Numbered from the stretch's first letter, positions 17,847 to 27,470 are shown. The stretch: DNA of 64,000 nucleotides from JAAYJR01 sp964611525 (GCA_964611525.1 CAZTAL010000067.1:6262-70261); one strand, 5' to 3'. Program-made: numbers and translations. The notes: generated from the letters alone by a model not told the origin.

Positions 17847-19058
17847 TTAAATATTTATATAAAGATTACTGTCTCCGTAACTTAGAAACCGAAAACCGTT
17901 TTTTAATGCAAAATCGTATACTTTTTTCCATTCATTACCTAAAAAAGCACTGATTAACAATAAAAGAGTACTTTTAGGTTGATGAAAATTTGTGATCATG
18001 CCATCTGTAAGTTTAAAATTATAACGCGGAATAATAATGATTTGAGTATTAAACTGTAGTACACTTTGTCGGGTTCTTTCCATGTACTCCAGAATGTTTT
18101 CCATGGCATTGTTAATACTTAATGATCCTTTTTTTTCATATGGCTCCCATTGATGGACATGAAGATCTTTCTGCAGGATACTATGATTTTGAATTTTTAG
18201 TCCGAGCCAGTACAGGCTTTCAATCGAACGTACAGAAGTTGTTCCTACAGGAATTATTTTTCTTTTACCGGTAAGTATTTTTTCAATTACCGCTTTGGGG
18301 AAAAATACTTTTTCGGTATGCATAATATGACCTTCTAATGTCTCTGATTTCACAGGTTGAAATGTACCTGCTCCCACATGAAGTGTTATTTCAGAGGTTT
18401 CGATATTTTTATGTGATAGTCCGGTCAGAATTTCTTCAGTAAAATGGAGTCCCGCAGTAGGTGCGGCAACTGATCCTTCCCACTTGGCATAAACAGTTTG
18501 ATAATCATATTCATCTGATAGTTCTGTTTCCCTTTTCAGGTAAGGAGGGATGGGAATAACACCGTATTTTCTTATTATTTCGGCAAACGAAAAATCATTG
18601 TCCCAGCGGAATTCAATTATATGAATGTTATCTTTTCTGTCGACCTGACGGGCTGATAGTTTAGTAGGATTGCCATTAATTTCTATTACTTTTTGTAATA
18701 CACCTTTTTTCCATTTCTTAGCATTACCTACAAGACATTTGAAAATAACTTTTTTCTTTTCTTTGAAAGCTATTTGATAATCATTTGGTTGCACGGGTTC
18801 AAGACAAAATATTTCGATTTTTGCTCCGGATTCTTTTTGGAAAAAAAGACGGGCATGAATAACTCGTGTATTATTGAATATGAGAAGCGAATTTTCAGGA
18901 AGATAATCTGATAAATTGTTGAAAGTATCCTTTTTGATTATTCCTTTATGCCAGATGAGCAGATTGGAAGTTCCGCGCACGCCCTGTGCACGCTTAGCAA
19001 TTTTTTCAACCGGCAGCGGATAATTATAATCATTGATATTAATATTTTTATTTGACAA
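17847..19058 (-). CDS. QueA-family tRNA ribosyltransferase-isomerase, divergent long form
   Basis: 403 residues against about 345 for canonical QueA. Core motifs remain: LIFNNTRVIHARLF, SVAAPTAGLHFTEEIL, LHVGAGTFQPVKSE, VGTTSVRSIESLYWLGLK and GMITNFHQPKSTLLLLISAF. The extra length is an insertion of about 45 residues after VGTTSVRS (DLHVHQWEPYEKKG to QSVLQFNTQ), and the N-terminal IAxxP/R-SRLL segment is changed to IAKRAQGVRGTSNLLIW. QueA adds the cyclopentene ring of queuosine to tRNA using SAM. A paralogue with another role is possible. The start is TTG at 19058, with no nearby ATG. Confidence 0.8.
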   Translation of the reverse strand: MSNKNININDYNYPLPVEKIAKRAQGVRGTSNLLIWHKGIIKKDTFNNLSDYLPENSLLIFNNTRVIHARLFFQKESGAKIEIFCLEPVQPNDYQIAFKEKKKVIFKCLVGNAKKWKKGVLQKVIEINGNPTKLSARQVDRKDNIHIIEFRWDNDFSFAEIIRKYGVIPIPPYLKRETELSDEYDYQTVYAKWEGSVAAPTAGLHFTEEILTGLSHKNIETSEITLHVGAGTFQPVKSETLEGHIMHTEKVFFPKAVIEKILTGKRKIIPVGTTSVRSIESLYWLGLKIQNHSILQKDLHVHQWEPYEKKGSLSINNAMENILEYMERTRQSVLQFNTQIIIIPRYNFKLTDGMITNFHQPKSTLLLLISAFLGNEWKKVYDFALKNGFRFLSYGDSNLYINI

Positions 19059-19073
19059 GGATTATTTTTTTTG

Positions 19074-19081
19074 CAAAATTA
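19074..19081 (-). promoter_or_regulatory. -7 promoter element of the queA-like gene
   Basis: On the minus strand TAATTTTG fits TAnnTTTG and would start transcription about nine bases before the TTG start. No TTTG -33 element is seen at the right spacing. Confidence 0.4.
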
Positions 19082-19325
19082 ATTCAAAAAATTAATCCGG
19101 AAAATTATTTAGATTGAAGTTATTATTATCCGGAGAAAAAATATTTTTTGGACTAAAGTCTTTGTTTGATGCAGTATTCTTAGCCCCGGCATTAATTCTG
19201 GAGTATAATATAAATTTATATTAAGCGGGTTTCAGCTCAAATTATAATACGATTGAAAATAAGATATTTAATTAATTAAGAGTATAAAAATAATAAGAGT
19301 TGATAATTTTCCCGGACAACAATGT

Positions 19326-19357
19326 TTTGAAATAAATAAATGAAATGATTAATTTTG
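19326..19357 (+). promoter_or_regulatory. Consensus promoter of the RNase P RNA gene
   Basis: TTTG (19326-19329), a 20-base spacer and TAATTTTG (19350-19357) match both consensus elements. The start would fall near 19362, exactly at the first paired base of the RNA. Confidence 0.85.
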
Positions 19358-19361
19358 CACA

Positions 19362-19764
19362 GGCAGGTCGCTTTATCGTTCCGGCTTAAGCCGGGAAGGA
19401 AAGTCCGGGCAACACAGGGCACCGTGCTTCCTAACGGGAAGATCTCCGAAAGGGGATAGAAGTGTAACAGAAAATAACCACCCTGCATCGACCATATCAG
19501 TGTGGGGAACGGGTGAAAAGGCGGGGTAAAAGCCCACCGGTGATTATGGTGACATAATCAGCCGTACACCTCACGGGTTGTAAAGCCAAGTATATCCTGA
19601 TGGAACCCGCTGTTGCGGTTCAGCAGAACGGCCCGTTTTGTTTCCGGCAAGCACAACGGATATCAGGAGGGGTAGGCTGCATGACTCATTCAGCAATGAA
19701 TGGGCAAGATAAATGATAAAGGTTCCCGTTTACGGGGATACAGAACCCGGCTTACAGACCTGCC
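19362..19764 (+). ncRNA. rnpB: RNase P RNA (class A)
   Basis: About 403 nucleotides. GGCAGGTC at 19362-19369 pairs with GACCTGCC at 19757-19764 to form P1. The universally conserved core is visible: the 5' segment GGAAGGAAAGTCCGGGC (about 19394-19410) and the 3' segment ACAGAACCCGGCTTAC (about 19740-19755), whose complementary parts form the central pseudoknot. The RNA is the catalytic subunit that trims the 5' leaders of pre-tRNAs. T runs follow P1 directly (19765-19770), and a stronger hairpin terminator lies at 19809-19836. Reading frames within the region are accidental. Confidence 0.97.
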
Positions 19765-19808
19765 TTTTTTATATCTGTTAAGATGGTTACATTTACCGGA
19801 AAATATAT

Positions 19809-19836
19809 GCAGCCCGGCTTACGGGCCTGCTTTTTT
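19809..19836 (+). terminator. Intrinsic terminator resembling the rnpB 3' end
   Basis: GCAG-CCCG pairs with CGGG-C-CTGC (19809-19830) around a GCTTA loop, followed by six T. The sequence around CCCGGCTTAC repeats the last bases of rnpB (19746-19770), as if the RNA's 3' end had been duplicated. Confidence 0.75.
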
Positions 19837-19915
19837 GTATCCTTTTAATATATTTCCCCTGCAAAAGATGCTTTCGATTAAGAATGTCGGCCGCTTTACT
19901 TGCAGAAAAGAGAAC

Positions 19916-21835
19916 TTAGCCAACCGGAAAGATTTTTTTCTCAGCTAAATATTCAATAATTTTTTCTGTATTAGGATCGGATTTTTCGGGTTTTAAGTTC
20001 ATAACAGCATTTTCAGGTTTTTCCCACGGTTCGTCCACGCCGGGCATATGACGGATATAGCCCTTCCCCGATTCCCTGTAGAGTTTGGGTTTGTTTTTTC
20101 TACAGTATTCCAGGCTTGCATCCATATGTATCAAATGGAATCTTTCCTTTCCTATAATCTGTGCGCACTGTTGCCGGATATTTTCACGCGGTGAGATGAA
20201 TGAACAAATGACAATGATGCCCTGGTCGTTAAGGATTTTAGCGATATGTGCTACCCTGCGCAAGTGCTCGGTGCGGTCGGAAGGAGAGAAGTCAAGCTCA
20301 CGCGAGAGGCCGGAACGTATAGTGCTGCCGTCCAGCAGAACAACAGTAGCACCCAATTGGAAAAGCCTCTTTTCGAGAGAGAATGCTAAGCGGTTTTTCC
20401 CCGATCCGTGGAGTCCTGTGATCCATATTGTTGCAGCTTTTTGATTGTACCTTTTGCTGTATTCGTTTTGAGATATAAGTCCGATGCCGCTTTCAATCTT
20501 TTCTATTTCCTTTTCAGTAATTCTGGAGGGAAGTTCATCAGCACTCATCTTGTCGAGAATCATTCCTACTGCAACAGTATTATTAGATACGGGATCAATA
20601 AGAATGAAGGATCCGGTACTCTTATTTTTTATATAAGGATCAAAAAACAGAGGTTTGGCTGTTGTGATAACAGCACGTCCTATTTCATTAAGATAGAGTT
20701 TTTCTATTGGAATTTTTTTAAGGTTATTTACATCTACTTTATACCGTATAATGTCAATACGCGCACGTGTGGTATTGGTTGTATGTTTAAGGAAGAATTG
20801 GGTGGAATTATCCATTGGCTCTTCATCCATCCATACGAGCATTGCTTCGAAGTGGCGCTCACTGCGTGGCAGATTATCAGGATCAACCAGCATTTCTCCC
20901 CTTGAAATATCGATTTCGTCTTCTAGTTCGAGTGTGATTGCCTGGGGCGGAAAAGCCTGTTCGAAATTTCCATCGTATGTGGGGATGCTTTTAACTTTTG
21001 ATACTTTACGTGAAGGAAGGGTCATTAATGTATCACCGGGTTTGACAATACCTGAGGCTATTTTTCCCGCGAAACCCCGGAAATTGGGGTGCGGTCGTAA
21101 TACATACTGAACAGGGAAACGAAAATCATCATAGTTGCGATCGCTGCTGACATGTATTGTTTCAAGGAATTCAAGCATGCTTTTCCCATGGTACCATGGA
21201 GTGTTATGAGATAACTCCACAACGTTGTCGCCTTTGAGTGCTGAAAGAGGTATAAAATTCACGTCAGGAATATAAAGTTGTGTCACGAACTCCGAATAAT
21301 CGTAACAGATATTATCAAATACTTTTTGATCATAATTTACCAGGTCCATTTTATTCACAGCCAGCACCACATGTTTTATTCCCAGTAGAGAAACAAGGTA
21401 TGTATGCCTACGGGTCTGGGTAATAACTCCTTTTGTTGCATCTATGAGTATTATTGCAAGGTTTGCGGTAGAACCTCCGGTTATCATATTTCGCGTGTAC
21501 TGTTCATGTCCCGGTGTGTCAGCAATAATAAATTTTCTTTTCGCTGTGGAAAAATAGCGGTAAGCGACATCTATAGTTATACCCTGCTCCCGCTCAGCTT
21601 TCAACCCGTCCAGCAGAAGTGCATAATCAATATCTTTCCCTGCATGTCCCGTACGTTTACTATCCCGTTCAAGTGCCAACAACTGGTCTTCGTATAATAT
21701 TTTACTATCGAACATGAGTCGGCCTATAAGAGTAGATTTCCCATCATCCACCGATCCTGCAGTAAGTAAACGGAGGAGGTCCTTTTGCTGGTCCTGGTCA
21801 AGGAATTGTTTTATATCAGAATAAGTGTTTCCCAT
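19916..21835 (-). CDS. cysNC: Bifunctional sulfate adenylyltransferase subunit 1 / APS kinase
   Basis: 639 residues. The N-terminal 430 residues are a CysN GTPase (LTAGSVDDGKSTLIGRLM, DTPGHEQYTRNM, VNKMD), which drives APS formation with CysD. The C-terminal 180 residues are a CysC APS kinase (TIWITGLHGSGKNRLAFSLE, LLDGSTIRSGLS, FSPSDRTEHLRRVA). The kinase P-loop reads GSGKNR instead of the usual GSGKST, so the residue after the lysine is not Ser/Thr; APS kinase activity is therefore likely but not certain. It follows cysD and the SLC13 permease in the same direction, completing a sulfate uptake-and-activation cluster. Confidence 0.95.
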   Translation of the reverse strand: MGNTYSDIKQFLDQDQQKDLLRLLTAGSVDDGKSTLIGRLMFDSKILYEDQLLALERDSKRTGHAGKDIDYALLLDGLKAEREQGITIDVAYRYFSTAKRKFIIADTPGHEQYTRNMITGGSTANLAIILIDATKGVITQTRRHTYLVSLLGIKHVVLAVNKMDLVNYDQKVFDNICYDYSEFVTQLYIPDVNFIPLSALKGDNVVELSHNTPWYHGKSMLEFLETIHVSSDRNYDDFRFPVQYVLRPHPNFRGFAGKIASGIVKPGDTLMTLPSRKVSKVKSIPTYDGNFEQAFPPQAITLELEDEIDISRGEMLVDPDNLPRSERHFEAMLVWMDEEPMDNSTQFFLKHTTNTTRARIDIIRYKVDVNNLKKIPIEKLYLNEIGRAVITTAKPLFFDPYIKNKSTGSFILIDPVSNNTVAVGMILDKMSADELPSRITEKEIEKIESGIGLISQNEYSKRYNQKAATIWITGLHGSGKNRLAFSLEKRLFQLGATVVLLDGSTIRSGLSRELDFSPSDRTEHLRRVAHIAKILNDQGIIVICSFISPRENIRQQCAQIIGKERFHLIHMDASLEYCRKNKPKLYRESGKGYIRHMPGVDEPWEKPENAVMNLKPEKSDPNTEKIIEYLAEKKIFPVG

Positions 21836-21919
21836 GTTTTGGTGTTTATGCTTCTGAGATGGTTTTATTTTGTTGCAGGTATACCGGATAAATACGGCTT
21901 TCTCCCGAATAGTGATAAG

Positions 21920-22828
21920 CTAAAAGTATCCTTCCCGCTTTTTTTGTTCCATGCTTGCATCCTGGTCAAAGTCTATTACGCGTGTAGTTCGTTCTGATCT
22001 TGTAACGGTCATCATTTCCTCCACTATTTTTTCAATTGTGTCAGCATCAGATTCCACCGCTCCGGTAAGAGGGTAGCATCCAAGTGTCCGGAACCGTACT
22101 TTCCGCATTTCTGCTTTTTTGGCCATTTTTTTCGGCATACGGTCATCGTCTACAAGGATCAGATTTCCGTCTATATCAACGATGAAACGCTTTTTTGCAA
22201 AATAGAGAGGGACAATAGGTATATTTTCAAGCCGGATATACTGCCATATATCAAGTTCAGTCCAGTTACTCAGTGGAAAAATTCTTATCGATTCCCCTTT
22301 ATGAACCCATGTGTTATAAATATCCCATAATTCCGGCCGCTGATTTTTGGGGTTCCACTGATGGAACTTATCGCGGAATGAAAAAATACGTTCCTTGGCA
22401 CGTGATTTTTCTTCGTCGCGCCGTGCACCTCCAAAGGCTGCATCAAACTTATATTTATTTAGTCCTTCCAGCAGAGCTTCAGTTTTCATAACGTCTGTAT
22501 GCACTTTACTCCCATGGGTGAAAGGACCGATTCCGCTTTCATATCCTTTTTTATTGTAATGTACGATAAGGTCCCATCCTTTTTCTTTAGCGTAGTTATC
22601 CCGGAATTCTATCATTTCACGGAATTTCCATTTAGAATCGATATGCATAAGCGGAAAAGGCACTTTGCCTGGATAAAAAGCTTTTTCGGCCAGACGAACC
22701 ATCACTGATGAATCTTTGCCAATAGAATATAGCATTACAGGATTTTCAAATTCGGCTGCAACTTCACGTATAATGTGAATGGATTCTGCCTCAAGTTCCT
22801 TTAAATTTGTTAAACTATATTTCTTCAT
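21920..22828 (-). CDS. cysD: Sulfate adenylyltransferase subunit 2
   Basis: 302 residues from the ATG at 22828 (MKKYSLTNLKELEAESI), matching the usual CysD length. The frame also contains an ATG 42 bases further upstream, giving 14 extra residues that have no counterpart in the family. The PP-loop is PVMLYSIGKDSSVM. Further conserved segments are FAKKRFIVDIDGNL and YPLTGAVESDADTI. With CysN it makes adenosine 5'-phosphosulfate from ATP and sulfate. It lies between the permease and cysNC. Confidence 0.96.
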   Translation of the reverse strand: MKKYSLTNLKELEAESIHIIREVAAEFENPVMLYSIGKDSSVMVRLAEKAFYPGKVPFPLMHIDSKWKFREMIEFRDNYAKEKGWDLIVHYNKKGYESGIGPFTHGSKVHTDVMKTEALLEGLNKYKFDAAFGGARRDEEKSRAKERIFSFRDKFHQWNPKNQRPELWDIYNTWVHKGESIRIFPLSNWTELDIWQYIRLENIPIVPLYFAKKRFIVDIDGNLILVDDDRMPKKMAKKAEMRKVRFRTLGCYPLTGAVESDADTIEKIVEEMMTVTRSERTTRVIDFDQDASMEQKKREGYF

Positions 22829-22933
22829 TGATCTGTTCCAAGAATTTTTAAAATATCTGGATAAAGGCAAAGATAAGCTTTTTATTGCAACTCCTTTTTA
22901 TTTACTGTCGGAGTTAAAGAATAATATTATTAA

Positions 22934-24739
22934 TTAGAAATTCCAGAATAATGGAATCAAAAGTATGGAAAGGATAAATGCCAGTAAATTCAGGGGCAGG
23001 CCGATTTTGAGATAATTAGTGAATTTATAATTCCCGATTCCCTGTACTATTAAATTTGTTTGATAACCTATAGGTGTTGCAAAACTGGCAGAAGCAGCAA
23101 TAGCAATAGCAACAAAAAATGGTTTCGGATCTATGCCCATTTGTTGGGCAGCAGCCAGTGCAATAGGAAAAATAAGTGCCGCTGCTGCGTTGTTGGTTAT
23201 TATTTCCGTGAAAATAGTGGTTAAAATATAAAGGGCTGCCAGTACCCCGATAGGACCAAAGGCTCTTGCAAAATTGATCGTTGTGCGTGCGAGCGATTCG
23301 GCAGCTCCTGAGTTCTGCATAGCTTTACTTATAGCAAATGCGGATGCAATTGTAATAAGCACATCCCAACTTATCGCTTTAGTGTATTGTTGATGCGGCA
23401 TGATTTTTATCCAGATCAGAAATATTGCAGCAAGAGACGCAAAGAAAAACATATCAAGTGTAACCCCCGAAGGCGATTGTAAATATTGTCCTAAAGTGCC
23501 GCCGGTGATCATCAGTAACAGTATGATAAAGGCGAGCCATTTTTTCCAGAAACTTCCTGTGGTGTGGTAATCACGTATATATGAGGTTAAATAAAAAATT
23601 TTGGATTCTCCCCAGTTTTGTATGAATTTATCAGTTGTTAACAGAACAAGGTTGTCCCCTGCTTTCAGTTTAAGCTTGTTGATATTTGAAGTTATACGTT
23701 CACCGTTACGGTGGATAGCCAAAACCACAGCTTCATAATGTTCGAAGAAATTAAATTCAGTTATTGTTTTTTTTAAGCCGGGGAATCGTGGAGAAATAAC
23801 CGCTTCATATTGTTTGAGTTGACCCTTAGGCACATTTTGTATCAGTTCAATACCGCTTAAGTGTAGGTTATCATTTGAAAGTATAAAGTTCAGTCTGTCC
23901 GATTTCCCTGCAAGCAAAAGTTTATCTCCTGGCATTAGCTTGAAGGTTCCTTTTTGGGTGTCAATGGCTTCTCCCTTGCGCTCGATACATTTAACAATCA
24001 GATTTTTCAGCTCCTTCAGTCGCCCGTTTTTAATTTGATGCCCGATATAATTGCTATTTGCGGGAATAATAACATTGTAATTGTAGTCTTTATAATCAAT
24101 TGTGTTTTTAGTATTAAAAATAACCTTCTTTCCCGGAAGCAACTTATTTCCCAGGATCATCATGTATATTGTTCCGGTAATTGCAATGAAGATCCCGACT
24201 TTACCTAGCTCGAACATGCTAAAACCCTTATATCCGTTTTCAAGAATCAAACCATGAACAACAAGGTTGGTGGAAGTGCCTATCAGCGTACACATTCCGC
24301 CTAAAATAGTAGCGTAGGATAATGGTATTAAAAATTTTTTAGCCGAGAGGTTAAGTTTTTCAGTCCAATTTTTTATTATCGGTGCAAAGATAATAACGAC
24401 AGGGGTATTATTTAAAAAAGCGGAAAGGACTGATACCGGCAACATGATGCGTGGTATAAGAAAGGCCATTCTTCCTCTTTTACGTGGAAGGTAGGTTTGA
24501 GCTACACGGCTGAGTACTCCGGATTTTCTGATACCTTCGCTTACCAAAAACAGCATGCCTACAGTTATCATTCCTTTATTGGAAAAGCCGGAAAGCATTT
24601 CATGGTTTGATATAGTACCGGTGACTGTAAGTATTGCAGCAGCAGAAAAAAATACGAGTCCCGGACGCATAATTTCTCTAGCAAGAACAATAATCGTTAA
24701 GAAAATTACTGCCACTACAATATATCCATCGAGAGTCAT
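22934..24739 (-). CDS. SLC13/DASS-family permease, likely sulfate transporter
   Basis: 601 residues with about ten or more membrane segments in two halves, one at each end. Between them (about 220-400) are two TrkA-C (RCK_C)-like cytoplasmic domains (KLMPGDKLLLAGKSDRL and KLKAGDNLVLLTTD). The transport signature NNTPVVIIFAPII and the C-terminal NNAAAALIFPIALA, with ATPIGYQTNLIV, fit the SLC13 fold. Its place directly upstream of cysD and cysNC makes sodium-coupled sulfate uptake the likely function; other anions remain possible. Confidence 0.85.
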   Translation of the reverse strand: MTLDGYIVVAVIFLTIIVLAREIMRPGLVFFSAAAILTVTGTISNHEMLSGFSNKGMITVGMLFLVSEGIRKSGVLSRVAQTYLPRKRGRMAFLIPRIMLPVSVLSAFLNNTPVVIIFAPIIKNWTEKLNLSAKKFLIPLSYATILGGMCTLIGTSTNLVVHGLILENGYKGFSMFELGKVGIFIAITGTIYMMILGNKLLPGKKVIFNTKNTIDYKDYNYNVIIPANSNYIGHQIKNGRLKELKNLIVKCIERKGEAIDTQKGTFKLMPGDKLLLAGKSDRLNFILSNDNLHLSGIELIQNVPKGQLKQYEAVISPRFPGLKKTITEFNFFEHYEAVVLAIHRNGERITSNINKLKLKAGDNLVLLTTDKFIQNWGESKIFYLTSYIRDYHTTGSFWKKWLAFIILLLMITGGTLGQYLQSPSGVTLDMFFFASLAAIFLIWIKIMPHQQYTKAISWDVLITIASAFAISKAMQNSGAAESLARTTINFARAFGPIGVLAALYILTTIFTEIITNNAAAALIFPIALAAAQQMGIDPKPFFVAIAIAASASFATPIGYQTNLIVQGIGNYKFTNYLKIGLPLNLLAFILSILLIPLFWNF

Positions 24740-25063
24740 TAAATGAATAATGATTTAATATGTTTCATTTGTCTTAATGCAGTTTGTGATAAATTGAATT
24801 AATCGTTGATGTAAACACTTATATCTTTATATCTGTATCAATGTAGCCGTTTCATCTCATTATAATTGTTTATTTTAATGGTATGAGATGGAACTCGTCA
24901 TTTATAATGTTTCTCCTGTGTGAACGATAGTACATGACTCGTTTCATCTAATCAATTTATCAAACTTAGTAAGATTCAAAGCTAAATAATAAATGTTAAA
25001 CCTAAAATCTTTTTGGTGTATACTTTACTATAAAGAGTAATGGAATTTTTATGATGCAAAGTA
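24740..25063. other. Intergenic region with an imperfect hairpin
   Basis: No gene. An inverted repeat, TTCATCTCAT (24851-24860) with ATGAGATGGA (24883-24892), could form a hairpin with a 22-base loop, and part of it recurs as TTTCATCT at about 24935. It lies downstream of the histidine kinase gene and upstream of the permease. No T run follows, so it may be a protein-binding site rather than a terminator. Confidence 0.4.
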
Positions 25064-27145
25064 TTAACTTACTACCCGGAGATAACCACGACCTTCTTTG
25101 AATGGCAGGGAAAATTGTATAGTTGTTCCTTTATCAGGTTCTGTCGACAGACTGAGTTCACCACCAAGCAGGTTCACATAGTGCTGGGCGATAGGTAAAC
25201 CTATTCCGGATCCAGAGGTTGTGTCGTTAATTTCGTTTTTTACCCTGTAGAAGCGACTGAAAATATTTTGTAATTCCTCTTTGGGGATTCCTATACCCGT
25301 ATCGGAGATTATAAATTTAACCTCTTCGTTACGGAGCATTTCATATCCCACATTAATTTCGCCTTTTAAAGTGTATTTTACGGCATTATCAACCAATATT
25401 TGTAATGATTCTTTTAACATTCGAGCATCGGTAATAAAACCGAAAGATGAATTAGGGACGTCAAGATTAAGGTTTATTTTCACCTGTCTCCTGTCCGGAA
25501 TTAGTGGTTTGTATTGATTGTAGATATCACGCATTAACGGATTAATTTCACAGAAGTTGAATGATATGTCCACTGAATCAGTTTCAATCTTTGAGAGGTG
25601 GATTGTATTATTGATCATATTCAGGAGTTGAGTTCCGTTTTGTGAAATAGCATCGGAAAGCTCTGTTTTTTCCGATTTACCCAGATTCCCTTCTGTGAGC
25701 ATTCGTGTAAAGTTAGTAATGATATTAAGTGGGGTTCGGATTTCGTGAGACAGGTTGGTCAGGAAAACAGACTTAAGCCTGTCGCTTTCTTCGGCCTTCT
25801 TTTTAGCTCTTTCCAAATTAAACTCTGCATTTTTACGGCGTGTAATGTCCCTGGCTACTGAAATTACCGACCTGGTATTTAATTTTGCCAGACGCATCTC
25901 AAAAAGATAGGTGCCGTGATGTGTTTTTAATGAATATTCTATTGTTTCAAGAGAGTTATTTTTGATGCAGCTATTAATGCATTGATGTATCTTTTCGGCC
26001 ATATTTCGGGGGAATCCGACGTCATAAATGCTGTTACCAACAATATTGACATCTTCTAACTTGAAAAGGTCACTCTCCTTAATTACGAAATCCTCATATA
26101 TGCCATCTTTGCCGATAACAAAAAACATGTCAGGAATGGCTTCCAGTAAGACTTTATAGCGTTTTTTAGCTGTTTCAAGTTCAGATATTTTTTTCTTTGA
26201 TTTTGTAATGTCTTCCAAAATAACAAAGTAAGTATTGTAATTTGGATTTAGTATATGGAATTTATACCATCTTTCCAATTTCCTTAAATTAATTTCCTTT
26301 GTACTTTGGTTACTAAAAAGCAGAATCTTATTTAAATCAAAATGATCTTTGAATATTAGTTCAAAAATGAAATTGGCTTCCTGGTTTTTCACTTCATACA
26401 GGTTGATTTTAAACTCCGACTCAAAAGCATTGTTAACTTTTTCAATTATTAATTTTATTACATTGCCTTCTGTGTCATGTTCAGCTTTAATTTCCGCAAC
26501 AGGGAATTCTGAATTCCTAAATACTTTCGAAACACTTTGGTGTAATGATCTTAATTGATCAGAAAATATTTCAGCCGATTTCCTGTATTTATTTCTCAGA
26601 ATGAAGGTACCTGTAAATAATAGCAGAAAAGCAACTATAGGATGTGTAAAAATAGAATCGGCAGATAAAAATGAATCAAATAAACTGTTTGCTTTTTGTA
26701 AATGAGCTACCAGGGTAAAAAATGCAATAATAAAATAGAAGATAATTTTTGAATCGGATGTAGCAAAGTACATGAGAAAAAATGCTCCTGCCAGTAACCA
26801 CCATGTTGAGTAATAAATTGTTTCAGCAAGGGGAGTATGTTGAGAAAAATCTGAAATATAATAGGCATAAATAAAGACTGGTACTGTATAAAAAGTATTA
26901 AGAACACAGTCGGTCTTGCTGTTCAGAAGACAAGTCAAAGCCAGAATAGCAACCGCTATCATCCCGATATCGCATAGTAAACAATCATTGGCAGAACTGC
27001 CCAAAAGGCCGAAAAGCAAGTTGAGAGTGGTCGCAAGAAGCACCAATACCACGACTATCAGCATTTCAAAAAGCCTTTTTTTATCAGTTTCTGAACTTTC
27101 GGTCCACAACTTTTCGGAAATAATATTGTATAAATTTTTACTCAA
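25064..27145 (-). CDS. Membrane-bound PAS sensor histidine kinase
   Basis: 693 residues. Residues 1-185 carry about five or six membrane helices (LIVVVLVLLATTLNLLFGLL, IGMIAVAILALTCLL, WLLAGAFFLMYFA, IIFYFIIAFFTLVA, IVAFLLLFTGTFIL). Two PAS-like regions follow (about 200-315 and 325-440). HisKA has H467 in NLSHEIRTPLN, and the HATPase domain has LVDNAVKYT, DTGIGIPKEE and SGIGLPIAQ motifs. There is no receiver, so it should signal to a separate regulator that is not nearby. It is monocistronic and the signal is unknown. Confidence 0.93.
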   Translation of the reverse strand: MSKNLYNIISEKLWTESSETDKKRLFEMLIVVVLVLLATTLNLLFGLLGSSANDCLLCDIGMIAVAILALTCLLNSKTDCVLNTFYTVPVFIYAYYISDFSQHTPLAETIYYSTWWLLAGAFFLMYFATSDSKIIFYFIIAFFTLVAHLQKANSLFDSFLSADSIFTHPIVAFLLLFTGTFILRNKYRKSAEIFSDQLRSLHQSVSKVFRNSEFPVAEIKAEHDTEGNVIKLIIEKVNNAFESEFKINLYEVKNQEANFIFELIFKDHFDLNKILLFSNQSTKEINLRKLERWYKFHILNPNYNTYFVILEDITKSKKKISELETAKKRYKVLLEAIPDMFFVIGKDGIYEDFVIKESDLFKLEDVNIVGNSIYDVGFPRNMAEKIHQCINSCIKNNSLETIEYSLKTHHGTYLFEMRLAKLNTRSVISVARDITRRKNAEFNLERAKKKAEESDRLKSVFLTNLSHEIRTPLNIITNFTRMLTEGNLGKSEKTELSDAISQNGTQLLNMINNTIHLSKIETDSVDISFNFCEINPLMRDIYNQYKPLIPDRRQVKINLNLDVPNSSFGFITDARMLKESLQILVDNAVKYTLKGEINVGYEMLRNEEVKFIISDTGIGIPKEELQNIFSRFYRVKNEINDTTSGSGIGLPIAQHYVNLLGGELSLSTEPDKGTTIQFSLPFKEGRGYLRVVS

Positions 27146-27211
27146 GGAGTTAAAAATAACTATAATCGGTAATAATGTAATAAAAAATATTTTAAAAATA
27201 TAAAGAGGCCG

Positions 27212-27243
27212 GTCTAAAAAGGCGCTTCGCGCCCTATTTAGAC
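27212..27243. promoter_or_regulatory. Compound palindromic hairpin
   Basis: GTCTAAA (27212-27218) pairs with TTTAGAC (27237-27243), and inside it GGCGC pairs with GCGCC around a TTC loop, separated by a small internal loop. It lies about 70 bases upstream of the histidine kinase start, probably in its leader. It could be an operator or an RNA structure. Confidence 0.5.
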
Positions 27244-27462
27244 AAATTTATAAAATTTATTAAACTTATATTTAGACAGTTATAAAATAACATAAGGTAT
27301 TAATCAATAAAAGTTTTAGTTTTTATACTGAACTCATACAAGGACTCCTTATACAGTAGTATCAGTTAGGGACTTTATGGATAAACTATTTTAAACGCCT
27401 GAATGTTAATAACAAGCACAAAAGAATAATGTTAAAACCTTTTTCCCTTGTATATTTTGTAT

Positions 27463-27470
27463 TATTTTTG
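27463..27470 (+). promoter_or_regulatory. -7 promoter element of the ftsB-like gene
   Basis: TATTTTTG fits TAnnTTTG, 17 bases before the ATG. No -33 element at the standard distance. Confidence 0.4.
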
